Source: Pilatotrama ljubarskyi
Lineage: Eukaryota > Basidiomycota > Agaricomycetes > Polyporales > Polyporaceae
Assembly (NCBI GenBank): GCA_022385805.1
Contig: MU277689.1
Coordinates: 293,357-357,356 of the forward strand
Length of the DNA: 64,000 bases
Reading direction: 5' to 3'
The notes under the pieces are model-generated. The model ran no database searches and was not told the DNA's origin. It saw only the letters and a list, made by a program, of their open reading frames with translations. Below, in pieces: positions 36,969-47,604 of this stretch; the first letter of the stretch is position 1, and the number at the start of each line of letters is the position of its first letter. Position numbers and translations under genes: made by a program.

Positions 36969-38965
36969 ATGGACAAACCAGTGTCGCAAGGATTTGTGCT
37001 GGCCAAGTTCAACCCACGCTCAAGCGCGTATTGGTTATCTCCCTCCGCTCGTCTGGCGGCCTCGAGGATCGTCACTCAACGCTTCTGGGCTTTGATCCAC
37101 TGGTCCCCTGGAGCAGAAGGTGCAGGGGCTCCTTCCCTGTCCGTAATCTCCTCAGAGCCTGCGCCTTCTGACTGCCCAAATGCTTCCTTTATCCTTGGTC
37201 CGAAGCTAGCCGTAGACTCCGGCATGTTGTGGTTTGACCCAGCAGCCCTAATTGTGCATCCTCCTCTGCCGTCGACGCATGCAGAGCTGTGCCAGCCCGT
37301 ATTTCTCCACTCGGTGCCTTCCATTCGCACGCTTGACCGCATCACGGCCGAGAGACCACCTCCATATGTGCTCGAGCCCACCGCTTTCGATGTATTCAAG
37401 ACGGTAGGCAAGGAAGCCAGGTCGGAAGCGTACCGCCGCGCCTTAGCCAAGCAAGACGCTCGAAACTCAGAGACGCATGGCGGAGACCCTCCTGAAGAGG
37501 ACAGGTTAGCGTACGTGTTCGGCGAGTTGAATAACCCAAGAGCATACGCCTTCGAGTATGGCATTCAACCTGACGAGTGCATTCCTCCCTTTGAACACGT
37601 CGCAACACTCTATGACGAGATGTTCTTGTATATCCAGTACGTGTCCCGCAGCGGTCCAGCTGAAGTGCTCACCGGTTCGCAGGCTGTGCAAGGACTATCG
37701 CTGGGCCGGCGTCGAGGACACCATCGCATGGGCCCAAGCTACGAGAACGGTGCGTGTCGTCGCCATCCAGCACCATGGCGTACAGGATCTCTAACTATGT
37801 GAACAGAAAGGCATGCCTGGACGTATGAGACGTCCTGAGAATGTACGCGGTCTACCGAAACCGTCAGCGTTGCTGCAGCGTGACGACCGCTTCAGAGAAG
37901 ACGCTCAAACAGCTTGGGACCTCGCGTTGAAGCCCCGGTACTGGACCGAGTCTGGTGGTCTCCCTGAGGAGGATGAGAGCGAACTCCACTCTGACTCGCC
38001 GTATCTGCTTCCGTTCGCGTTCCCAGACGCGCCAGAGTGGTACCCAACGATCGAGCTGGGACGTCCGCGCGTGATCGTCTTCGACGTCTTCGGCATATTG
38101 CTGGTAAGCCCCGTCCATGTACGAAGTCGGGATCAAAGTAGTGTGCTAAGAGTCCCTCGACCTCCCGCCATAGGACCGCGAGGATGCAATCCGAACAGCG
38201 CTCCGCGCCTGGTTGCCCGCTGATTGGCAAGATCGAAGGCCTGAAAACGACATCGAGGACGTCGTGAAGCTGTACATCGAGTGCGAAGCGCTAGCGAACC
38301 GGGCCCGCAGCGAGTCTGCGCGGTCCGTCCCGGAGCTCATCCAAGCTGCCTTGGCAGACGTAGCCATGTTCCTAAATCTGCCATTTTTCGACACACAGAC
38401 TCAGGCTTTTCCGGGGCCCAGAAGATCGCCTGCCTTGCACTCACCCGCGGCGGACGCGTACTGTGCAAGAGCCCGCGCGGCCGCGGATGCCGCAGCAATA
38501 GCGACGATCCTCCGACCCCGCCCCTTCCCCGACGTCGAGCATGCCGTACAACGGCTCGCACACACCGGAGGAGACTGCACCTTGCTATGCATCCCTCCGT
38601 ACTCGACAGCCCACATGGACCTCCTACGTCCGTCTCTGCCCCTTGCACTGCGTGGTCCTCCCACCTGCTCTCTCGCCGCCGCCGCGCCGCTGCATACGCC
38701 CTATCCACCTAGCGTGTTCGACGCCCTTGCGGCGCTCGTCCCATCTGACGTACGGCCGGAGGAGATACTGCTGGTCAGTGCAGGGATCGGACGCGTCATC
38801 AGTCCCGCGCTGGTGCGTAGGCACGCGACGGCGCTGATCACGAGGCCCGGGAGTCTGGAGGGGAGCGCGAGGTTCATCATAAGCCGGAAGAGAGAGAGGA
38901 ACCCTGTCCCGTCTGTGTTTGTCAGTGACCTCGGGAAGCTGTGTGATGCGCTGGGCCTTGCGTGA
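36969..38965 (+). CDS. HAD-like protein with unknown N-terminal region, cassette copy 1
   Basis: Exons 36969-37636, 37683-37749, 37807-38103 and 38174-38965 join in phase to 607 residues. The C-terminal half resembles the haloacid dehalogenase superfamily. RVIVFDVFGILLD carries the motif I nucleophile Asp at an exon end, followed by a helical cap with DIEDVVKLYIECEALANRAR, then a core segment with PEEILLVSAGIGRVISPA and HATALITRPGSLEG. At motif IV, where acidic residues are expected, I see SAGIGR, so phosphatase or dehalogenase activity is uncertain. The first ~320 residues (SAYWLSPSARLAASRIV, MLWFDPAALIVHPPLPSTHA, DYRWAGVEDTIAWAQA) match no family I know. An upstream in-frame ATG at 36576 overlaps the kinase gene; I chose 36969 because the paralogue shares that start. 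Confidence 0.75.
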
Positions 38966-39084
38966 GGACGGACGGGCGGTGTTTTGTTGCGCTCATGGCT
39001 TGCCTGGAAAACCACGCCGTTCTTACTGTGATGGCCAGACACATGCAATCGATGCGGTGCAAAGCGTTTGGTTGTTACATACCC

Positions 39085-39204
39085 GGAACGTTTTGGTCGT
39101 TGACGCGATGTTCAAGATGGATGCCATGGTCGTCGCTGGAGAGGTGGTGGATGTTCAACAGTCCACTTCCACAAAGGAGACCGAGTTGCGCAATAGTAGC
39201 AGCG
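39085..39204 (-). pseudogene. Fragment of the homoserine dehydrogenase 5' end
   Basis: About 120 bases resemble 61606-61709, the start of the HOM6 gene and its upstream flank. Both include the segment GCGATGTTCAAGATGGATG around the ATG (39125-39127 here) and the upstream GAGTTGCGCAA. Only the first codons are present, so nothing functional can be made. It abuts the end of cassette copy 1 and is absent after cassette copy 2. Confidence 0.65.
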
Positions 39205-39547
39205 TCCTGGTAATGCGAATGCTTGACTCGATCGACCGCTCAATCGACCGCTGCCAGTGTACGGACGTCATTGTTCAAGTTGTATAATTTATTTTACATG
39301 ACTTTTCGGTGTTGTGAAACATACAGCCTTCGTACGAGCGGGACAGAAGAGAAGGGCCATAATGAGAGCATCTACAAGAGCTTGCCGTTTTGCCGGGGGC
39401 AGGGGGTGTCTGCACAGTCAGACGAACACGGTGTCATGTTCCCATATCGCGAGAACCAGGATGCATCATCAAGAGATCAGCGTCTTCGTGTGAGTAGTCG
39501 ACAACGGCCGTGTCAACCCTCTTCCCTTCATAATAAACTGGAATGTG
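39205..39547. other. Intergenic spacer
   Basis: About 340 bases between the HOM6 fragment and the 3' end of the Pro/Gln-rich gene. I see no gene or repeat. Confidence 0.4.
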
Positions 39548-41678
39548 TCATCGCGTAGTCAATCCTGATGTCCAGGGTATAAGATGTGTTGACGAAGCAT
39601 ACTCACTATAGTTCCACCATGCCTGCAAATCCTTCCTGGACGCTTTGGGTAGATGGCAGTACTGTCCATGCCTCGCGTCCAGCTGTGTTGGACTTCCAAT
39701 AAATTGGCCTGGATCGCCGGCCCAAATGAATGACATCGAGTAGTTCTCCGGTAGATAGCAGTGTAACTCGATATGGGGATAGAACTTCTCGCCCTTCTCG
39801 GCGAGGGGATGGTCGGGAGGCGCAGGGAGGGGCTCTTGGACATTGTTGCCTTTACGCTTCCACAGCACCGGAAGCCACCATTCTCGAGACAACTCATCCA
39901 CCTGATACATTGTTTCCGGCATCAGTGCACGTCATACGTTCATTTTCCTGAAAGACGACTTACTGTGCGCAGATCTTTCCTCTCGCGTGCCGATGCACTC
40001 ACACCAACCGGTAACCCAGCTCTCTTCCGTGCATCACGCAAAGAGGTGATCAGAGGAGCTACCCACAGACCCTCCCCGCCCCTGGGGAACCAAGTGATCA
40101 AACTTGGCCTGAGCTTGGGCCATGTCGGGACAGGAGACGTGCTGGTAGCAGGAATGAGGTAAGGAGCGGTCATCTGAGCATAATATACCTCTCCTAGGCG
40201 GAAACCCCTCGTCCAATAGATGGTAGCTGTAGCATACCAGCATCAGTCAGTGCACCATGGGCGACGCATCACACGTACCGGGTGGGTCTGTCAGGGGTTG
40301 GCCCGGAGGTGAGATCCAGGCTGGTTGGCGGCGAGCGGACGTGGAGCGTTGCCATGGGCCAGCCGTCAGTTGAGAGTCCTGCATCCAGTCCGCTCGAAGA
40401 TTGTTCTCTCCACGCGTGTTACGGAATGGTTGTCCAGGTTGAGGATGTTGAGAGGCTGAACCCAATTCTAGCACATGCCCTGTATTCATACTGACCGGTA
40501 TAGGTACATTCCCGCGAGTCTGGTTCCCTGTGGGCCAGTCGGGCATGCCCCTGCCACTTGGTGCGGCCGGCATGCTGGGATTGTAGCCGCTACCCGTCGG
40601 AGTCACTTGCATTGGAGCGGGGAAATGTTGTGATGACTGCTGTTGTGCAGCACGTAGTTGAGTCGAAGTTGCGACCCCTTGGCGAGAAGCAGGCGGAACA
40701 TGCTGACCAGCACGTTCAACACCACTGTGCATCGTCGGGCCTGCGTGCGTGTGGTGACCGACCGCTTGCTCGCGCGGCATTCCCGCCCGGTATGGATCAT
40801 GGACGCTAGTCTCATTCCCATACGGCGGTGCAGGCGCAGTACCTTCTGTTACAAACTGGTTGGGCGCTGCGTATGGAGGTTGCGAGGACCGAGGCCCAGT
40901 CGGATATCCTAAACACATCGGGCTTTAGTCACAGATGATACCTCGGGATACCGTGCAATCACCTGACCTTGGCTACTCGTGTTGCTTCCTGGCGCCGACC
41001 AGGGTTGAGGCACGCGTGGATCGTGATGTTGCCACTGAGCTGCTCGAACCGTGTCACGGTCGAGGTTTGCCTGCCCGGGCGCGCCGCGCTGAGCGCAGCG
41101 AAAAGTGTCAAGCAGAGGAAGGTCAAAGATGTATGGGATCCACACTGACCACCGGCGGCATTGCACTCTGCATATTGGGTGGATCTGTCGGAGGAAGACT
41201 ATAGTTCATCGTAACTTTGAGAGACTGTCAGAATATACGCACAGGTTGTATATGGTACAGCAGACGCGAGGGGAACATTGTCCCAGTTGCCCGTATATGG
41301 CGCGCTGTGCATAGAGCCTTGAGGGGGCATCACGCCACGGCCGAAGGACTGCGGTTGCGCTGGTCCGCCATGGACACCATGGTGCGGCGGCGGCCACTGT
41401 CCCGGAAGCGGGGCCTGGGGCTGCGGCACCTGCACTCCAGTCGTTTGTAAAGCCTGCACATGCGGACATCATCACGGTTGTGCAGAGCGTGAAGTTAACT
41501 ATAACGGTACCTGTGGGTCTCCTTGCGACGTCAGAGGATTGTTCACGAAAGGCTGGTTATGACGAGGATCATTGCGCCGTCCGCTAACCTGCGACTCGGA
41601 CTGTGCGCTGACTTGATAGCCATAGTAGACAGGGGGCGGCTCTCCTCCAGAGGTGCCGGGGGGATGAGAGGGCTGCAT
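39548..41678 (-). CDS. Disordered Pro/Gln-rich protein, multi-exon, unknown function
   Basis: A chain of minus-strand exons of the same character. The first starts at 41678 (MQPSHPPGTSGGEPPPVYYG). The next run reads PQPQAPLPGQWPPPHHGVHG, then MNYSLPPTDPPNMQSAMPPV, RAAQWQHHDPRVPQPWSAPG and the 40247-40918 exon (PYAAPNQFVTEGTAPAPPYG). The C-terminal part is less biased and looks folded: PSLITWFPRGGEGLWVAPL, SLRDARKRAGLPVGVSAS, then REWWLPVLWKRKGNN and HCYLPENYSMSF, with the stop at 39548. Both the unspliced and the spliced reading end at the same TGA. I do not recognise the family, and the boundaries are approximate. Such disordered chains are often scaffolds or transcription-related, but nothing here shows that. 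It lies between the two cassette copies and is not duplicated. Confidence 0.55.
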
Positions 41679-42928
41679 TGGACAGAAACGAAAGGCCTAG
41701 GGAGGCTGGGGAAGTGGTGCGGGGTCAGTTCAATCGGAATTGTTCGCGCACACGAGATTATATCCTAGCTACCACGCGTGGATTCGTTGGCCAGCAACGG
41801 CGCCTGTACGGAGGAGTCATTACGGCCCGAATCATACCTCGTAGGCTGGGAGGATGAATCAGATGGACAAGATAGGCATTCCGCTGCAGGTATCAGCAGG
41901 TTATGTGCACAGTGCCTGTCGGAGGAACGTGGAAAATTCGGATGGTCATCTCGGCTCATCTTCGCACTGAGAGGGTGGACAGATAAACGTGCCGAAAATG
42001 TCCGTTCACCCGCGGCTTGCACTGCAGAGATGGGCCCAGACAGATCGTAATAGTTCTTGATCTCCCGCAGCTCGGAGCCTCCGGATGGCGCGAGTATTAG
42101 CGGTCTTCTCGTGGCAGGATGAAGTCGACATCGCAGAGCTCTCAGCACGCGCATGGCCTTGCAGGATGACCGTTAGACCAGGAGACGAGATCCGTCACCG
42201 GTTGAGAAGCGTTCTTGAGTTAGAGCAGTTGCCGCTCCTCCCACCAAGTGCGTACTATGTTGCGCGCTTGATGATGAGTGAACAGATCCAAGACCCAAGG
42301 CATCCCGAGATCCTCAGCAGCTCCAAGTTCGTCGCGCCGTAGTGTGATTCTGTCTCGTCCATACTGGGATGCGTCGCCCTACTGGTACAATGGACACGGT
42401 AGTCGATCAATATCCATGTCCCTGGCATACCGCTGCGCCGGAGACGTAGGTCTAGTGCAGGCAAATACGAGTCGGCATGGCGATCTTGAGTCAGAGCAAA
42501 GGATTTGCTACGCATGGTGTCGTTCAGGCCGGACCGAGCACTATTGTTTCGCACACTTTCTAGCGTACTTCCCATGGCGATCCTCGATAACATCAGGTTG
42601 AGGACACATGCGGCGGCGTTTGTATTCTCAAGGTTCTTCAAGAGTCTAGTCAAGGCGAGCATGCGGCTAGCGGTACCGGCGCGACACGGCGCGTGGTGCG
42701 CGTCTATAATGTACAACACGTCTGGCCCTGTCATGTACGTGGCTCAAAGACCTTGCTCGCGCACACCCACAGTGACATAGGATCTATCTATTAGCTAGGA
42801 GCTCAAGCGCGCAAGCTCGAGCATCTCGTGCCACCATCAATCGTCCCGCAACAGCAGTCAGGCACAGGCCGACGCTGTAGCTCTTCAAGCTTCACTCTGG
42901 GACACGGTGCTAGTTCTCGCTTTTATGC
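41679..42928. other. Spacer before cassette copy 2
   Basis: About 1.25 kb with short overlapping frames (41765-42154 and 42255-42734 on the minus strand, 42085-42342 on the plus). None has a motif or a convincing exon chain. The ends should hold the promoters of the flanking divergent genes. Confidence 0.4.
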
Positions 42929-44129
42929 ATGGCGTCGTCGGAATTCCTGTGGTCCTTCTCTGTCTGTGGTATCTATCAAGTGACGCACAAACTCCATCGC
43001 GGTTCGATAGGTACGTCCGAACAGGTGCCAATTCTAGTATTCGATGCATTGCTGAAAACGACTGCACATAGCCGACGTAATGCGAGCGTTCAATATACTC
43101 ACAGGATGCGAGGTCGCAATCAAGATGGAGCTCCGTAATAACTCGAGCAAATACATCAGCGTACTTCAGCTCGAGGCTGCGATGTATAAGATGATCCCCA
43201 TTGGAACTGAGGGTTTCCCGCGGATACACTACGCAGGTCCGGACGCAAATCACTATGTCCTCGTCATGGATAAACTTGGGCCCAACTTGGACGCTTTGCG
43301 CCAATTTTGCCGTGGCCAATTCTCCTTACGGACGATCTGCATGCTCGCGGAACAGATGGTTCGTAGAATCATGCAGTGTGCTCCTCTGATGTTGGCACCG
43401 TGCTCAGTTGCTATGCAGCTCGACAGATTGGAGTTCTTGCATTCCAGAGGCATCGTATCCTGCGATATCAAGCCGCACAACTTTGCGATGGGCTCTGATG
43501 CAAACGCCGACATCGTCTACTTATTCGATTTCGAACATTCCAGGCTCTACATTGACCCCTCCACCGGCCTGCACGTCCCTTTCCGGACAGAGAGGCATTC
43601 TACTGGGACTGTACGCTATGCAAGCGTCGCTGCTCATCGTCGCCACCGTGAGTTTCCGCTTCTCCATTCAATGTAGTTTCCAATGCTCATCTCTAGCCGC
43701 TTTTGTCTCGTTATAGAGGTGTCGAGGCGAGACGACATCGAGTCTCTTCTCTACGTCTTCCTCGAGTTGCATCACGGCAAGCTGCCTTGGAGCTACATCC
43801 GACTGGATCCGGAGGCTGGCTCGAACTGGCTTGAGCCGATCGTTGACATGAAAGCCGGGCCTGTTCTTCGCGACCTGCTTGCGCGTTCACCCAGTGAACT
43901 CGCAGACTACTATGCACACTGCAGCGCCCTGACATTTGGTCAGCGACCAGATTACGAGCTACTGAGGGGCCTATTCCGTGGTAGGATGAAGGCGGAAGGG
44001 TGGATGTATGACTGGAAGTTCGACTGGGTGGATGGTGCCTTCACGGAAAAGGGTACGCTCATTCCTAGTGAATATAACGCCGACATGAGGTTTGTTGTCG
44101 AGAAGGAGTGGAATCCAATCACCATGTAG
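42929..44129 (+). CDS. Casein-kinase-1-like protein kinase, cassette copy 2
   Basis: Paralogue of the kinase at 35414-36613 with identical exon lengths: 42929-43010, 43072-43358, 43419-43647, 43717-44129 (82, 287, 229 and 413 nt), again 336 residues. It retains EVAIKMELR, a loop reading VSCDIKPHNFAMG, FDFEHSRLY in place of a DFG segment, STGTVRYASVAAH and SRRDDIESLLYVFLELHHG. The Gly-loop reads KLHRGSIADV, slightly closer to ordinary CK1 than copy 1. No stop or frameshift interrupts it. The shared HRD-to-SCD and DFG-to-DFE changes must predate the duplication, so they are stable features rather than random decay. Confidence 0.85.
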
Positions 44130-44425
44130 ACTGGGTATCCCCCATCTGACCAATACAATATGTTGCTCGTAAACAGGCGTCGAAACCGTTCACGCTCTAC
44201 CACAATTTGTAGCTCTACCCTAAATGAATCCTGCAACTAGTTGTTCGGTCGCGCGACCGACGGTGTCTCATTAATTGCGATGCTGTCCTAGGTTCCCACG
44301 CCTACCTGTTCAGATGCAATGCTGCCAGCGACTCGGAGTTGGACTCTGCTGGACTCGCCTTGACGTCGTACCGCGACCTGACCTACTTCTGGCAGCACCG
44401 ACCACGACGGTCACCAACCGGCTCT

Positions 44426-46421
44426 ATGGACATACCAGTGTCGCAAGGATTTGTGGTGGCCAAGTTCAACCCAAGTTCAAGCGCGTATTGGCTATCTCCT
44501 TCCGCTCGTGTGGCGGCCTCAAGGATAGTCACGCAACCCTTCTGGGCTTTCGCCTACTGGTACCCTGGAGAAGAAGGCGCAGAGCCGCCCTACCTGTCTG
44601 CGATTTCATCAAAGCCTTCGCCTTCGAACCTCCCAAATGCTTCGTTCCTCCTTGGTCCGAAGCAGGCTATAGATTCCGGCATGTTGTGGTTTGACCCAGC
44701 AGCCCTAATTGTGCATCCTCCTCTGCCGTCGACGCATGCAGAGCTATGCCAGCCCGTATACCTTCACTCAGAGCCTTCCCTTATTACGCTCGACCACATT
44801 ACGGCCACGAAAACACCTCCATTCATGCTCGAAGCCACCGCTTTCGATATATTCAGGACTCTAGGCAGGCAAACCAGGTCAGAAGCGTACACCCGTGCTT
44901 TGGCTCGGCAGAACGCTCGGATTGGGGCATGGACGTTTGGTGAGGACCCCCCGGAGGATGATAGGTTAGGGTACGTGTTCGGCCAGTTGAGTAATCCAAG
45001 AGCGTACGCCTTCGACTATGGCATTCGCGCTAGCGATTGCCTTCCTCCTTTCGAACATGTCGCCACACTCTACGAAGAGATCTACCTGTACATCCAGTAC
45101 GTGCTCCGCAGCCGTCCAATCCAAATGCTGACCCGTTTGCAGGCTCTGCAAAGACTATCGCTGGCCCGGCGTCGAGGACACCATCGCATGGGCCCAAGCT
45201 ATGCGGACAGTGCGTATCACCGTCCAGCACGGCGGCCTCTAGGATCGCTGACTGTGTGCACAGAAACGCACGCCTGGACGTATGAGACGGCCTGAGGGTG
45301 TGTGCCGTTTAATGACGAAACCGTCAACGCTACTGCAGCGTGACGACCGCTTCAGAGAAGACGCTCAAACAGCCTGGGACCTCGCGTTGATGCCCAGGTA
45401 CTATACCGAGTCTGGTGGTCTCCCTGAGGAGGAGGATGAGAGCGAACTCCACTCTGACTCGCCGTACCTGCTTGAGTTCGCGTTCCCAGACGCACCAGAG
45501 TGGTACCCAACGATCGAGCTGGGACGTCCGCGCGTAATCGTCTTCGACGTCTTCGGCGTATTGCTGGTAAGCCCCGTCCACAAACAAAGCTGGTCAGGGC
45601 GTAGTGTGCTCAGAGTCCCTCGACCCCAGGACCGCGAGAATGCAATCCTAACGGCGCTCCGCGCTTGGTTACCCGCTGATTGGCAAGATCGAAGGCCTGA
45701 AAACGACATCGAGGACGTCGTGAAGCTGTACATCGAGTGCGAAGCGCTAGCGAACCGGGCCCGCAGCGAGTCTGCGCGGTCCGTCCCGGAGCTCATCCAA
45801 ACTGCCTTGGCAGACGTAGCCATGTTCCTAGATCTGCCATTTTCCGACACCCAGACTCAGGCTTTCCCGGGGCCCAGAAGATCGCCTGCCTTGCACTCAC
45901 CCGCGGCGGACGCGTACTGTGCAAGAGCCCGCGCGGCCGCGGATGCCGCAGCAATAGCGACGATCCTCCGACCCCGCCCCTTCCCCGACGTTGAGCTTGC
46001 CGTACAACGGCTCGCACACACCGGAGGAGACTGCACCTTGCTATGCATCCCTCCGTACTCGGCAGCCCACATGGACCTCCTACGTCCGTCTCTGCCTCCT
46101 GCCCTGCGTGGTCCTCCCACCTGCTCTCTCGCCGCCGCCGCGCCGCTGCACACTCCCTGTCCGCCGGGCGTGTTCGACGCCCTTGCGGCGCTCGTTCCAC
46201 CCGACGTACGCCCGGAGGAGATACTGCTGGTCAGTGCAGGGGTCGGACGCGTCATCAGTCCCGCGCTGGTGCGTAGGCACGCGACGGCGCTGGTCAGGAG
46301 GCCCGGGAGCCTGGAGGGGAACGTGAGGTTCATCATAAGCCGGAAGAGAGAGAGGAACCCTGTCCCGTCGGTGCGTGTCAGTGACCTCGGGAAGCTGTGC
46401 GATGCGCTGGGTCTGGCGTGA
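44426..46421 (+). CDS. HAD-like protein with unknown N-terminal region, cassette copy 2
   Basis: Paralogue of 36969-38965. Exons 44426-45096, 45143-45209, 45264-45566 and 45630-46421 are all in phase and give about 610 residues. Motif I is RVIVFDVFGVLLD, again with the nucleophile Asp at the exon 3/4 junction. The last exon is 792 nt in both copies and nearly identical in sequence, whereas exon 1 is visibly more diverged. The motif IV region again reads SAGVGR without acidic residues. The N-terminal region keeps SAYWLSPSARVAASRIV and MLWFDPAALIVHPPLPSTHA. The start ATG is shared with copy 1. A second upstream ATG at 44339 is possible but is not conserved. Confidence 0.75.
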
Positions 46422-46535
46422 GGATGGACGGGCAGTGCTTCGTTGCACTTGATCATGGCTCGTCTGTAGGACCTCACGGTTCTTATTGGGAGCCATAGGC
46501 GGGATATCGACTCGATACGAGCGCTTGAATGTTAC

Positions 46536-47604
46536 ATACTACCCTTATACCAAGAGATACCACGGACTCGGATTTGCAAAACGTCCAACGCGACGTCTGT
46601 CGCATGGCTTGTGAACTCACCAGCACTCCTCTGCAACTGTGTGAATCTGCGCGGCAGTACAGTCCATAGAGCGCCTCGGAGTACTTCTGGGGAGGGAAAA
46701 GCACTGAGGCCTGAGGGTTTACTGTGATGCGTATGATTGGAAGCAGCAGATTTCTGGCATCCTGACGTCGGTAGGGTCGCGCACCGAATGCTGGTGCGAC
46801 CTCCTTATAGCTGCATACCGCTATTTCTGTGGAATTTCCCGGCGAAAGAACATAGCTCATCTGAGCATCCCGAGCACGACAAGCACGGATTCCGGCGACT
46901 GACTCCTCGATCGAGCTATGCCTCGGAAGTTGTCCGATACATTTCCATGACAAAGTGAGGACAAAGACGATTCCCCGAGGTTCCTGCATGGGACAGATCT
47001 TTGCGGTATCTGTCTCGACGGAAGGGAGGCTTCGGATATGCTGCATGCATGGGAGTGCTCACACAGTCCGACTCGGAGAGCTCCAAAATCTGGGCGCATG
47101 TCGAGCGGAAGGTAAGCCGCGCCGGTGAAGCATTCTGCAACGTGACCGCGCAGCTTCGCACATACCCGTGGTACTTACGGGATAGGAATCCGCTAAGTAC
47201 TTCCACAATTTCATCATGCTTTCGTGCATCCGCACGGCGAACCGGGTGCGCAACGAACCAGGTCTGTCCTTGAACTCAGCACACTTCGGAGGCCCAGTAC
47301 CGTGACTGTAAGACTGCCATCGCCATGATGCATTTGTCGAGAGAGCTACGTACGACACATGCACGGGACCCCCACAACTCTCGAGAGCCTCTGCCGTCCG
47401 GTGCCGTATAGGCGCCCTTCGTCCCAGCTCGACCCGCAGCTGCAAGGAGAGGATGCCCGACACAGCTCGCGCGCCGCTGCCGGTCCAACCCGGCTGCGAG
47501 TGGGACATATATCATCGGCGTGCGGCCTCGTGCTGGAATGGGTGCTTTTGAGGGGCGAGTATCGCGGTATAGGATGATGTCGCGCGGAGCGAGGAGGAGG
47601 GGTA
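46536..47604. other. Spacer downstream of cassette copy 2
   Basis: About 1.1 kb. Minus-strand frames at 46483-47046 and 47059-47508 are open but show no motif. A piece around 47200-47280 (FAVRMHESMMKLWKYLADSY) looks protein-like and may be a relic exon, but I could not extend it. Confidence 0.4.

Larger units (their letters stand above)
35414..39083 (+). repeat. Segmental duplication, copy 1 (kinase + HAD cassette)
   Basis: The whole two-gene block, introns and a short 3' flank, is repeated at 42929-46535 in direct orientation. Similarity fades within a few dozen bases upstream of the kinase ATG. Downstream it ends near a shared GTTACATAC, immediately before a fragment of the HOM6 gene. Confidence 0.85.
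42929..46535 (+). repeat. Segmental duplication, copy 2 (kinase + HAD cassette)
   Basis: Second copy of the block at 35414-39083, about 7.5 kb away and in the same orientation. Both genes are intact in both copies. The space between the two genes is 296 bases here and 355 in copy 1. Confidence 0.85.

Noticed and set aside
47059..47508. 149-codon minus-strand frame with MKLWKYLADSY
   Set aside because: One protein-like peptide only; no domain and no continuation in phase.
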